From: Chloroflexota bacterium
Lineage (GTDB): Bacteria; Chloroflexota; Anaerolineae; Promineifilales; Promineifilaceae
Length of the DNA: 64,000 nt
Direction: 5' to 3'
Assembly: GCA_014584575.1 (NCBI GenBank)
Contig: JACTMP010000015.1
Location: 1-64,000, forward strand
The position numbers and the translations under genes are program-made. Shown here piece by piece: positions 6,958-15,647 of the stretch (position 1 is the stretch's first letter; the number at the start of each line of letters is the position of its first letter). A model generated the notes under the pieces. It was not told the DNA's origin. It did not search any database and saw nothing but the letters and a program-made list of their open reading frames with translations.

Positions 6958-7974
6958 GTTGCTTTGCATCTGGACTTTCACCGTTTCTACATCCACATTC
7001 AGGCTGAGCAGGTAGGCCAGTTTGGTCAGGGCGGCTTCGGGGGTCAGGTCATAACCGCCAACGAGGCCGGCCTCGGCCAGCGCCGAGCCGGTGCTGTATT
7101 TGCTCAGGTCTACCGCGCCGCGCAGACATTGGGTACAGTCAACAATAACCACGCCGCGGGCGGTAGCTTCCGCCAACACACGCAAAAATTCAGCGTCATT
7201 ATCGGGAGCGTTGCCTGAACCATACGTCTGCAAAATCAGGCCGCGCAGCGGCGGCTGCAAGACGTTTTCCAGGATGCGGGCAGACATGCCGGGGTAGAGA
7301 CGCAGCGCCCCTACCTCGCCAGGCGCAGTCAGTTCGTGCAGGGTGAGCGGGGCGTTGGGCAACTGCTGTTGCTGTTGGGGCAACGGCCGTACCAGTTCCC
7401 AATTCACCGTCACCCCAATCCCCAACTCCGCCAGCGGCCGGTAATTGGGTGAATCGAAAGCATCAAAGCCATTGGCATCCACCTTCACCACCCGGCAGCC
7501 GCGAAACAGTTTCTTGTGAAAATAAAGACACACCTCCGGGATGGCATAATCGGCTGCCAGCAGCAGTGAGGCGATCAAATTTTCCTGGGCATCGTTGCGG
7601 ATTTCACACAGCGGAATTTGGGAGCCGGTCAAGATGACCGGTTTACCCAACCCATCCAGCATAAAGGCCAGCGCCGAGGCGGTGTACGCCATTGTATCCG
7701 TGCCGTGCAGCACAATGAAGCCATCATACGCATCGTAATGGTCGTAGATGTCGCGGGCAATGCGTGACCAGTCGGCGGGGGTCATGTTGGGGGAGTCTAA
7801 CAAGGGAGTGTATTGGGTAATTGTGTAATGGGGTAATTGGGCGTGGTGGAAGGCGGGGTTGGCGGCCATCAGGGTTTGCAGAAAGTTGGGTACGGGTTGG
7901 TAACGGCCGTGAACCAGCTTCATCCCTATCGTCCCCCCGGTATAGGCAATGTACACCCGCTTCTTCTGGCTCAT
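6835..7974 (-). CDS. ansA: L-asparaginase, type I (cytoplasmic)
   Basis: A 379-residue asparaginase. Catalytic motif one is YTGGTIGMK near residue 11 and motif two VLHGTDTMAYTASAL near 90. VILTGSQIPL and KLFRGCRVVKVDANGFDAFDS are also typical of the AnsA group. It hydrolyses asparagine to aspartate and ammonia in the cytoplasm. Family proteins usually end soon after the MQSNLRGEL segment; here about 30 more residues follow, encoded antisense to the phosphatase gene. The start overlaps the vapC stop by 4 bp, so it is probably co-transcribed with the toxin-antitoxin genes. Confidence 0.9.
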   Translation of the reverse strand: MSQKKRVYIAYTGGTIGMKLVHGRYQPVPNFLQTLMAANPAFHHAQLPHYTITQYTPLLDSPNMTPADWSRIARDIYDHYDAYDGFIVLHGTDTMAYTASALAFMLDGLGKPVILTGSQIPLCEIRNDAQENLIASLLLAADYAIPEVCLYFHKKLFRGCRVVKVDANGFDAFDSPNYRPLAELGIGVTVNWELVRPLPQQQQQLPNAPLTLHELTAPGEVGALRLYPGMSARILENVLQPPLRGLILQTYGSGNAPDNDAEFLRVLAEATARGVVIVDCTQCLRGAVDLSKYSTGSALAEAGLVGGYDLTPEAALTKLAYLLSLNVDVETVKVQMQSNLRGELTVPVVQGAFDNDQRQVVGLGGGAGELGNGRDHSLQ

Positions 7975-8372
7975 GGCCGGAGGCAGGTAAATCCCTGCTC
8001 GATAAAATGCTGATCAAAGGCGAAAACAGTATCAATGCCATTGCGTCGGCACGTTTCAAAACTGACACAATCCACCAGGCTTAACTGGCGGCGGTTGGCA
8101 GTGAGCATCGCTGACAGCGCGGCCTGATGCAAAGATAGGCCAACCCATTCAATGTCTAACATCGGCACAATCTTGTCCTGAAAATCTCGAACAGCAGACA
8201 ACCCCATTCGGTTCTGAATCAGAGCAAACGACTCAACCAAAGCGTAGCTAGACGTAACAACAACTTCATCCCCTTCTACAAGCCGTGTCCAGAGAATTTG
8301 AGCGGCTGCCGCGTTTTTGTCTTGTCCGTCGAGTATTGCCAGGAAAGCAGATGTATCCACAAAGACGGTCAT
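7971..8372 (-). CDS. vapC: VapC-type PIN-domain ribonuclease toxin
   Basis: A 133-residue PIN protein. The first acidic residue is in TVFVDTSAFLAIL, a conserved Glu lies in SSYALVESFALIQ, and the later Asp residues are in LSLVDCVSFETCRRNGIDTVFAFDQHF. These together form the Mg-dependent RNase site of VapC toxins. The start overlaps the antitoxin stop by 4 bp, and its own stop overlaps the asparaginase start by 4 bp. No other copy of this subtype is close by; the PIN gene at 62500 is a different pair. Confidence 0.88.
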   Translation of the reverse strand: MTVFVDTSAFLAILDGQDKNAAAAQILWTRLVEGDEVVVTSSYALVESFALIQNRMGLSAVRDFQDKIVPMLDIEWVGLSLHQAALSAMLTANRRQLSLVDCVSFETCRRNGIDTVFAFDQHFIEQGFTCLRP

Positions 8373-8626
8373 TCACTCACCTCACCATAAATTTCAGCAA
8401 GATATTTGTCATGGTCCTCGCTTAGATCCATCAGGCCAGAATCATATTTACCTAAAACAGACAAGGCGCGCCTCTTTCTTTCTTCCACATCCACCTCGGT
8501 ATCCGTGTGAATGTAAAGGTTAATGCTTCGTCTGATAACTTCTGCCACCGAAACACCTTCTTCCCTCGCCAGTTTTTTCAGTATGTGAGATTGTTTTTCG
8601 GTTAGTTGGATTTGTGTTCTTATCAC
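8369..8626 (-). CDS. vapB: Ribbon-helix-helix antitoxin (VapB/CopG-like)
   Basis: An 85-residue protein. Residues 1-45 form a ribbon-helix-helix: IRTQIQLTEKQSHILKKLA (strand plus helix) and GVSVAEVIRRSINLYI. The acidic C-terminal tail probably wraps the PIN toxin. RHH antitoxins normally repress their own operon. The start is a GTG at 8626, with GAGGTG upstream. Four-base overlaps with vapC and of vapC with ansA indicate a three-gene operon. Confidence 0.85.
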   Translation of the reverse strand: MIRTQIQLTEKQSHILKKLAREEGVSVAEVIRRSINLYIHTDTEVDVEERKRRALSVLGKYDSGLMDLSEDHDKYLAEIYGEVSE

Positions 8627-8754
8627 TCTTGTTCACCTCGCGTATGTGATTACACTTTGCAGCAGATGATAACATAAATGTAACCGGGCAATCAATGGAT
8701 TTGTGCATTGGCTGCCATTGATCTCTGCTACTGGCGGTGTTATAAACGGGTTCA

Positions 8755-9768
8755 ATGAAAATTTCTGTGATCATCCCGGTTCACAACGGCCGTCACCACC
8801 TCCACCATTGTTTGTCAGCCCTCAACCAAACCCGCTATCCAGACTGGGAATGTCTGGTTGTAGACGATGGCTCCACTGATGATTCAGCCGCGCTGGCCCG
8901 GCAGTCAGGGGCCTGCGTCATCAGCACACCCCATAGCGGCCCGGCCCATGCCCGTAACATGGGCGCCCTGGCGGCGCAGGGTGATATGCTGCTTTTTATA
9001 GATGCCGATGTGCTGGTTGAGCCGGGCACGGTGGGCACTGTGGCGGCCATCTTTGCCGCCCACCCGGAGATAGCCGCCTGTTTTGGCTCGTATGATGATT
9101 CCCCCACCGAAACCAATTTCCTGTCACAATATCGTAACCTGCTGCACCATTACGTTCACCAGCGTTCGCGCAGCGAAGCCTCTACCTTTTGGAGCGGTTG
9201 CGGCGCTATCCGCCGCACGGTGTTCAGGGAACTGGGTGGTTTTGCAGCCAGCCAGTTCCCTGAGCCGAGCGTAGAAGATATTGAACTGGGTTACCGGCTG
9301 CGGGCGGCGGGGTATCAGATTCGGCTGGAGAAGCTGCTGCAAGTGACCCATATGAAACGGTGGACGGTGCGCCAGATGTTGAAGACTGACATTTGGGGCC
9401 GGGCCATTCCCTGGTCACGGCTCATCGTCCAGGGGGGTGGTTTGCCCAATGAGCTTAATTTGCAGACCTCGCAGCGGGTGAGTACGGCCGTGGCCTTCAT
9501 CGGTCTGGCGCTTTTGTTATTGCTGCCGCTTTGGGGCTGGTGGGGTCTATTGGCGGTGGGTACGGCCGTTGGCGCCCTCATCTGGCTCAACCGCGACTTC
9601 TATACCTTCTTGCGCCAAAAACGTGGCCTGCGCTTCCTCTTAGCCGCCATGCCCTGGCACTGGTTTTATTTCCTCTACAGCGGCGCTTCCTTCCTGGCGG
9701 TGACGGCCGTGTATAAGTTCTCACGTGTGCGGACATTCACTTCCACACAAAAACACCTGAACACCTGA
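8755..9768 (+). CDS. Family 2 glycosyltransferase, membrane-attached
   Basis: A 337-residue GT-A enzyme. The nucleotide-sugar site begins ISVIIPVHNGRHHLHHCL, continues with CLVVDDGSTDDSA and HSGPAHARNMGA, and has the metal-binding LFIDADVLVEPG. SVEDIELGYRLRAAGY carries the ED motif of the acceptor site. Two to three hydrophobic helices near 240-300 anchor it. It probably transfers a sugar to a lipid or wall polymer on the cytoplasmic face. The donor is not predictable. It precedes an RfbH-type gene in the same direction, suggesting a surface-glycan role. Confidence 0.88.
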   Translation: MKISVIIPVHNGRHHLHHCLSALNQTRYPDWECLVVDDGSTDDSAALARQSGACVISTPHSGPAHARNMGALAAQGDMLLFIDADVLVEPGTVGTVAAIFAAHPEIAACFGSYDDSPTETNFLSQYRNLLHHYVHQRSRSEASTFWSGCGAIRRTVFRELGGFAASQFPEPSVEDIELGYRLRAAGYQIRLEKLLQVTHMKRWTVRQMLKTDIWGRAIPWSRLIVQGGGLPNELNLQTSQRVSTAVAFIGLALLLLLPLWGWWGLLAVGTAVGALIWLNRDFYTFLRQKRGLRFLLAAMPWHWFYFLYSGASFLAVTAVYKFSRVRTFTSTQKHLNT

Positions 9769-9816
9769 ACACCCCCCACAGTAGCCAACTTTCCACTTTT
9801 GCAATAAGCTACCCCT

Positions 9817-11136
9817 ATGGATAACAGCATGGAACTAAGACAGCGCATCCTGGCGCTGGTGCAGGCTTTTTACGAAGCCGAACACATCCCCGCTCCCTTC
9901 ATCCCTGGTGAGACAGAAGTGCCCATTTCCGGGCGCGTGTTTGACGCTGCTGAATTGATCAACCTGGTAGATGCTTCGCTGGATTTCTGGCTGACCACCG
10001 GGCGCTATGCAGAACAGTTTGAAAGCGAATTTGCCCGGATGATGGGTGTGCGCCACGCTATGTTGTGCAACTCTGGCTCCTCGGCCAATTTGCTGGCGCT
10101 GTCCGCACTCACCTCACCTAAATTGGAGGAGCGCCAACTACAACCCGGCGACGAAGTGCTCACCGTGGCCGCTGGCTTCCCCACGACTGTCAACCCGATA
10201 GTGCAAAATCAGTTGACGCCTGTTTTTCTGGATATTGATCTGGGCACATACAATGTGGCTATCGAAAATCTGGAGGCTGCCGTTTCCCCAAAAACCAAAG
10301 CCATTATGCTGGCGCACACCCTGGGCAACCCGTTTAATCTGGAGGTGGTCACGGCCGTAGCCAACCGGCACAACCTGTGGCTGATTGAGGATAATTGTGA
10401 CGCGGTGGGGTCGCTGTATCACGGCCGTGCCACCGGCTCGTTTGGGCATCTGGCCACCGTTAGCTTCTACCCCGCGCACCACATCACCATGGGCGAAGGT
10501 GGCTGCGTATTGACCTCCCGACCGCAGTTGAAAAAGATCGTCGAATCTTTCCGTGATTGGGGCCGGGACTGCTGGTGCGCGACCGGTGTGGCCAATACCT
10601 GCGGCAAACGCTTTGAGTGGCAGCTAGGCGACCTGCCCTGCGGCTATGACCATAAATACATCTACTCCCACATCGGCTATAACCTGAAGATGACCGACAT
10701 GCAGGCGGCGGTGGGCGTGGCCCAACTGCAAAAGCTGCCCCACTTTACCGCCCTGCGCCAGCGCAACTGGCAGCACCTCTACGACGGCCTGAAACCGTAT
10801 GAGGAGTTTTTTATCCTGCCGCAAGCGACGCCCGGCAGCCAGCCCAGTTGGTTTGGCTTTTTGCTGACAGTGCGCGAGGACGCCCCCTTTAGCCGCAATG
10901 AACTGGTGCGTTACCTGGATGAGCGGCAAATTGCCACGCGGCTGCTATTTAGCGGCAACATCACCCGCCAGCCCGCCTACCAAAACGTGCCCTACCGCGT
11001 GGTGGGCGACCTGACCAACACAGACACGGTGATGAACCAGACCTTCTGGATTGGCGTCTACCCCAAACTGACGCCGGCCATGTTGGATTATGTGCTGGGT
11101 GTTTTTGCTGATTTTGTACGGCCGTATCGCGCCTAA
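9817..11136 (+). CDS. rfbH: RfbH/E1-type CDP-4-keto-6-deoxyglucose 3-dehydrase
   Basis: A 439-residue DegT/DnrJ-fold PLP enzyme. In place of the PLP-binding lysine it has His in [15 protein letters not shown], the mark of the E1 dehydrase subgroup. The cluster [16 protein letters not shown] supplies the Cys residues that bind the [2Fe-2S] centre in E1. It uses PMP and electrons to remove the C3 hydroxyl of CDP-4-keto-6-deoxyglucose, on the route to 3,6-dideoxyhexoses. No rfbF, rfbG, E3 reductase or epimerase gene is within this window, so the sugar product cannot be named. Confidence 0.9.
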   Translation: MDNSMELRQRILALVQAFYEAEHIPAPFIPGETEVPISGRVFDAAELINLVDASLDFWLTTGRYAEQFESEFARMMGVRHAMLCNSGSSANLLALSALTSPKLEERQLQPGDEVLTVAAGFPTTVNPIVQNQLTPVFLDIDLGTYNVAIENLEAAVSPKTKAIMLAHTLGNPFNLEVVTAVANRHNLWLIEDNCDAVGSLYHGRATGSFGHLATVSFYPAHHITMGEGGCVLTSRPQLKKIVESFRDWGRDCWCATGVANTCGKRFEWQLGDLPCGYDHKYIYSHIGYNLKMTDMQAAVGVAQLQKLPHFTALRQRNWQHLYDGLKPYEEFFILPQATPGSQPSWFGFLLTVREDAPFSRNELVRYLDERQIATRLLFSGNITRQPAYQNVPYRVVGDLTNTDTVMNQTFWIGVYPKLTPAMLDYVLGVFADFVRPYRA

Positions 11137-11176
11137 TCTGACCCCACACAGGACGTTTGTTTCGCGGAAACGGGGG

Positions 11177-12016
11177 CTAACTCAAAGACTGCAAACGGCT
11201 TTCGACGATAAAGTAAACCCAGAAAGCAACGTAGACAAAAAATGCTTCCCGGCGATAGCGGCAACCGGCAAAAGCAAGCAGCCCGGCGATACTGTATGGG
11301 GCGATATAGGGCACCAGAAATGGTGTGGCTGCGGCGGCTAAAAACTCATCATCTGTGCGGTAAGCCCGGTATAACATAAATGCGCCCAGGGGAATGGCAA
11401 AGGGCCAGGGAGCGAAGTTCCACATCACATGACCCAATGACTGGATTTTTAAGGGCCACATCCCCCAAATGAGCAGCGACAAGCCGATAATCACCAACAG
11501 CGGAAGGAGCAGCCGGATTTTTTGCGTACTGCGTTTCCACCAGATGACGGCAACACCGCCCAGGGATTGGGGCTTGAGGGCCAGAAGGGGCAAGCCCCAC
11601 ATGGGCGGTAACAAGAGGGCCAGCAAGGGAATCCAATCTACGTTATTGGTGCGTACCAGGTCTAAAAAAGGGGGCGAGGTGTAAACGAGGAGCATTAACT
11701 GCCAGCCGCCGTGAAAACGGCGAATGACCAGCGCAATGAGCAAGATATTCAGGCAAAGATTGATCGCATTGCCCCAGGCGACCGGCAGCCAGGCATGAGG
11801 TAACAGCATAACCAGCCAGGGTGGGCTGGTAAATGTGGGGATGGCATATGGGTCGCGCCAATGATGCGGTGTGTTGGCAAAGGTGTAATCCCAATCCACA
11901 GCCAGCGGATAATATCGAACGAGAGAGACCAGCAACAAACCAAAGATGAGTCCCGCTACCGGCAATGCCAGCCAGGTTTTCCCGCTCATGATGTCCCTTG
12001 CTCTTGTGTTTTCCAA
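11177..12016 (-). CDS. Polytopic membrane protein, GT87/DUF2029-like (short)
   Basis: A 279-residue protein with about seven to eight hydrophobic helices. It has a lumenal-style segment HHWRDPYAIPTFTSPPW followed by a conserved-looking LALKPQSLGGVAVIWW, which parallels the KPQ motif of the neighbouring GT87-like protein. GT87 enzymes such as PimE use polyprenyl-phosphate sugars outside the cytoplasm. It is shorter than the 400-residue family norm, so it may be a reduced member. It lies 30 bp downstream of the next gene on the same strand and is likely co-transcribed. Confidence 0.55.
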   Translation of the reverse strand: MENTRARDIMSGKTWLALPVAGLIFGLLLVSLVRYYPLAVDWDYTFANTPHHWRDPYAIPTFTSPPWLVMLLPHAWLPVAWGNAINLCLNILLIALVIRRFHGGWQLMLLVYTSPPFLDLVRTNNVDWIPLLALLLPPMWGLPLLALKPQSLGGVAVIWWKRSTQKIRLLLPLLVIIGLSLLIWGMWPLKIQSLGHVMWNFAPWPFAIPLGAFMLYRAYRTDDEFLAAAATPFLVPYIAPYSIAGLLAFAGCRYRREAFFVYVAFWVYFIVESRLQSLS

Positions 12017-12046
12017 TTGTTCCTCGGTGGTTGCTTTAATCGGATT

Positions 12047-13282
12047 TTAGGTGAGATTTTGGTCTACTACGGCCGTTGCCGCCTTTAACTGCCCCCGTTC
12101 TAACACAAACATAGCCAGAAGCAGCAAGAACGGTAACGGCAGGTAAGTAACGGGATGTTCCTGGTCGCCGGCAATCGTTGCCAGAAAGAGCGCCCAGGTG
12201 AAAACCGTGCTGACCCCGAAAAATAAGGCCACCCACAGGTTTCCCTGCCGTACTTTCTGGCTGATGGTGTGCAGCACCATAAACAACGGGATGTACATGA
12301 TGATGTAGTTCGTTGTTGCCGTGCGCACCACCACCATGTTGGTGATGATAAGGGTGAGGCCGATGATGAAGAGGAAACGGCCGTCGTCACGGCCGTCGCC
12401 CGCCCCCACCTTGGGCAGCCAGCGCCACTGCCACAGCAGATAAATGAGCAGTCCGGCGATTAGCGCATACTCCACCGGTTGGCCTAACCAGGGCAGGTAA
12501 TAGCCAGTGATTACCCACAGCGGCGAGCCGGTGATGGTATAGGCCGGGTAATAGCTGACCTGATCCAGAAATCCCGCCAACCAGGACGGCAGCAGCAAAA
12601 ACGACAGCCCCACCAGCGCCAGCATGGAACCGCCAGCACTGCCGATAAAATACCAGCGCCGCTGCCCCAGCGCCCACAGCAGCAGCGCCGGGATGAAGAG
12701 GAAGCTCATCTGCGGCTTGATCGTTGTTAGCGCCAGCAGCAGCCCGGCCAATATATCCCGGTCATATTTCAACGCCAGCAGACAGCCAACCATCCACAGG
12801 TAGATGAGGGCGGCAAACTGCCCCAGGATGATGGTGCGGGTGTTGTTATAAAAGATGACGGCCCACAGCAGCGTCAGCGCCAGCAGCCAGGGCGGCTGCC
12901 GCCAGTCATACAGCTTGAGGGTGAGGATCACGGCCGTGATCAACGCAAACTGCACCGTCACCAGCCAGATCGCCTGCACCCAGGCGTACTCAATGTCCAC
13001 CAGCGGCCAGAGCAGAAAGACGGTGTAAAACGGGTAGACAAAAAGCACCTGGTCTTCTTCTGGGGTGGCGGGACGGCCGTACATGCCAATCTGGATTAAT
13101 TCCGATGCTTGCGGTGAATAGGGGTCCATTCCCTCCTGCCAAAAAAGCTGCGCCCCGCGCCAGCGCGAATAAAAATCGTTTGCTCCCGGTACTTTCGACG
13201 TGAAAGTGACATACATGCCCACCACGCTGCCGACATACAAGACCAGGACAAGAACAGCAATCAGCAAGTTTTTTTTGTTCAT
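12047..13282 (-). CDS. GT87/DUF2029 family membrane glycosyltransferase
   Basis: A 411-residue protein with about ten transmembrane helices. The first external loop after helix one, ANDFYSRWRGAQLFWQEG, carries the Asp typical of the catalytic loop, and GMDPYSPQASELIQIG resembles the DPY motif of the family. LLALTTIKPQMSFLFIP has the family KPQ motif. Members transfer sugars from polyprenyl-phosphate donors to membrane or wall acceptors. It sits between two other membrane transferase-like genes in one direction. The acceptor is unknown. Confidence 0.7.
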   Translation of the reverse strand: MNKKNLLIAVLVLVLYVGSVVGMYVTFTSKVPGANDFYSRWRGAQLFWQEGMDPYSPQASELIQIGMYGRPATPEEDQVLFVYPFYTVFLLWPLVDIEYAWVQAIWLVTVQFALITAVILTLKLYDWRQPPWLLALTLLWAVIFYNNTRTIILGQFAALIYLWMVGCLLALKYDRDILAGLLLALTTIKPQMSFLFIPALLLWALGQRRWYFIGSAGGSMLALVGLSFLLLPSWLAGFLDQVSYYPAYTITGSPLWVITGYYLPWLGQPVEYALIAGLLIYLLWQWRWLPKVGAGDGRDDGRFLFIIGLTLIITNMVVVRTATTNYIIMYIPLFMVLHTISQKVRQGNLWVALFFGVSTVFTWALFLATIAGDQEHPVTYLPLPFLLLLAMFVLERGQLKAATAVVDQNLT

Positions 13283-13294
13283 AACAAAACCATG

Positions 13295-15367
13295 TTACGG
13301 CCGTAATTCAACCAGAGTATATGCGTCGCCCCATCGCTCTACCGGTCGGGTATAGGTGGTTATAAATTGCGCATATTCCGCCGCATCGGCCGGTATGATC
13401 AACGCTGCGTCTGCATCGCGCAGAAACGCCAATCCCTGCTCAAAGACAAACAGATGTGTTACCCCTTCGGCGGCCAATGCCTGGGCGATCTGCCCGGCCG
13501 ACCTGTGCTGATGTTCCAGGTAACTATATTTGTCCAAAATATGGTCGCCGCGACACTCTCGTTCACAATAATAGGTGCGTGGTTCCCAGAGGAATTGCAC
13601 CACCGCCTCCGGTGGCAGGGTTTCATTCATCGTCTGCGAGGCGATATACAGATAACCGAGTTGCTCTTCCAGATATGCAGCGCGTGATTGGCTGCCGATG
13701 ATAAAAGCCACTGGGTTCAACTGCAACCAGCGGCCCAACTGCGTGATCAGTTCCAACAAGATGACAACCGCCAGCAGTAGGTTGAGGAAACGTTGCAAGG
13801 AAAATTGGGGGTGATCAAACCGCCCCAGATCGGCAATTACCCAGGCCAACACCGGGCAAAGGGCCACAAAGGCCGGCAGCAGCAGCCGCCCCTGTCGCAG
13901 TGGGGCCGAATCTATAACACCCAGCACCCACACGGCATAATGGAACAGGGCAAAAAGCAGCAAAACCCGGAAGATTACAGGCGCATGCCGACCGGCGCGG
14001 AAAAGAGCGTAAAACAACAGCAGCGGTAACAGCGCCAGATACAAGGGGCCGGTCTGCCCATCACCACTGGCATCACCAATGCCCAGGGTGAGTGTGTAGG
14101 GTAGGGTAAGCAGAGCGATGGCGTCCCACCCAATGCCGCTGCCGGGGTCACGGTGGGTAGTGGCGCGTAAGGCATCCCAATCACGGCCGTCCCACACAAA
14201 TGGATACACCGGGTTTCCCGTGAAAGCCCAGTTCTTGGCATACCAGGGCAGCGCCACTGCCAGCGCCGGCAGGGCAAAAATCAGTCCCAGGCGCACCATC
14301 TGGCGTGGCTGCCGCCAGTTTTGCCAGATGAGCAGCAACCCGATTAACAAAGGGGCGATAAAGCTGGTGTATTTCAGGCTCATCGCCAGGCCAGAAAAGA
14401 GGCCGCTGATGAGCAGCCAGCGGGTGGTTTCTGTTTCGCGCCAGTGGCTATAGGCGTAGAGGGAGGCCAGGATGGTGAAGGCCAGCGCCAGGTCATTGTA
14501 GGTGACGGGGGCCAGCAATAACACCATCGGCGTGGCAAAAAGCAGGAGCACGGCCGTCCAGCCAGTCCGCACCTTTAACCCATTCACCGTTACCTGATAA
14601 ACCAGACCCGCCAGCAAAAAGAGAAAGAAAAAATGAATAAGCTGAGCCGTGATGTCGCTGCGCACTGCCATCGCCAGCATAAACAGCATTTCCAGCAAAA
14701 AAGGATTGTTGAGCGAAAAAACATCAATACCGGGGTAAATCTGGCCCGCTTGCAGATAAAGCCAGGGGCCACGCAAATGGTAAGAGAGGCTGTCCCAACT
14801 GGTAGGCGGCAGCAGCGCCACCGTGAACGCCAGCCCGGAGGCCACACAGAGATAGAGCGCGACCAGGGGGGACGGCGAACCCGAAGCGGCTTCGGGCCGT
14901 TGCGGCAGACGTATCTGGCGTAGAAACGGAACCAGCACGGGCAGCCCAATAATCGTCAGCACAATCAACAGGCCAAAGAGAAACGGCCGTTGCAACCATC
15001 CCACCAGCCCTATCCCCAAAATCAACAGACCCACCGCGCCAAAACCCAGGCCAGATGCAAACAAACCCACCTCGGCCGGCGCCGCCGACGCCGGGCCAAG
15101 CCAGCGCCACAACCATAACCCCACCCCCAACACGGCCAGCCCAATCCAGAGGGCGGCGGCTACATCCAGCAAACTGCGCCACACGGCCGTTGCCGAAAAA
15201 GAGGTTGCACCCCACCGGGACATCTGGTCGCCAATCACCTGTATCGCTGTGGCATCTAAGGGCTTTTGCGCCACGTAATATGCGCTCAGGCTGAAAAAAA
15301 GCCAGCCAATAAAAACCGCCAGCACTATCCAAAACCAGGGACGAAAAGAGGATTCTCCTGTTTTCAC
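13295..15367 (-). CDS. Large GT39-like integral membrane protein
   Basis: A 690-residue protein with roughly twelve or more hydrophobic helices and a C-terminal soluble part of about 140 residues that includes LPPEAVVQFLWEPRTYYCER and GVTHLFVFEQGLAFL. The segment LLPPTSWDSLSYHLRGPWLY resembles the first external loop of ArnT/PMT-type transferases, where an Asp is catalytic. It likely moves a sugar from a lipid-linked donor to an extracellular target. The similar C-terminal phrase THIFVGQRGGFL occurs in the protein at 19243-21768. It starts the minus-strand transcription unit, divergent from the amidase gene. Confidence 0.6.
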   Translation of the reverse strand: MKTGESSFRPWFWIVLAVFIGWLFFSLSAYYVAQKPLDATAIQVIGDQMSRWGATSFSATAVWRSLLDVAAALWIGLAVLGVGLWLWRWLGPASAAPAEVGLFASGLGFGAVGLLILGIGLVGWLQRPFLFGLLIVLTIIGLPVLVPFLRQIRLPQRPEAASGSPSPLVALYLCVASGLAFTVALLPPTSWDSLSYHLRGPWLYLQAGQIYPGIDVFSLNNPFLLEMLFMLAMAVRSDITAQLIHFFFLFLLAGLVYQVTVNGLKVRTGWTAVLLLFATPMVLLLAPVTYNDLALAFTILASLYAYSHWRETETTRWLLISGLFSGLAMSLKYTSFIAPLLIGLLLIWQNWRQPRQMVRLGLIFALPALAVALPWYAKNWAFTGNPVYPFVWDGRDWDALRATTHRDPGSGIGWDAIALLTLPYTLTLGIGDASGDGQTGPLYLALLPLLLFYALFRAGRHAPVIFRVLLLFALFHYAVWVLGVIDSAPLRQGRLLLPAFVALCPVLAWVIADLGRFDHPQFSLQRFLNLLLAVVILLELITQLGRWLQLNPVAFIIGSQSRAAYLEEQLGYLYIASQTMNETLPPEAVVQFLWEPRTYYCERECRGDHILDKYSYLEHQHRSAGQIAQALAAEGVTHLFVFEQGLAFLRDADAALIIPADAAEYAQFITTYTRPVERWGDAYTLVELRP

Positions 15368-15647
15368 GGGGCGATCACTTCTCCAACAGGCATATCAAAC
15401 ATAATGGCCCAAGTGTAGCAGGGGCAGGGGATAGGGGCATTTACCAATAGGTACCAGAATTCACCCGGTTTATACCGTTTGCCCTGCACTGGCTTGATAT
15501 GATAGGGCAGTCTGTAGCCAATACAACTGTCCGTGAACAATCACACATTGACTGAGATGAGAGATTGCCGACGTGAAATAAAACAATCTCTACTCTATGT
15601 TATGTTTGCCCCGCTACCATGTATTGGAACAGGGAAAGGAGTACACG

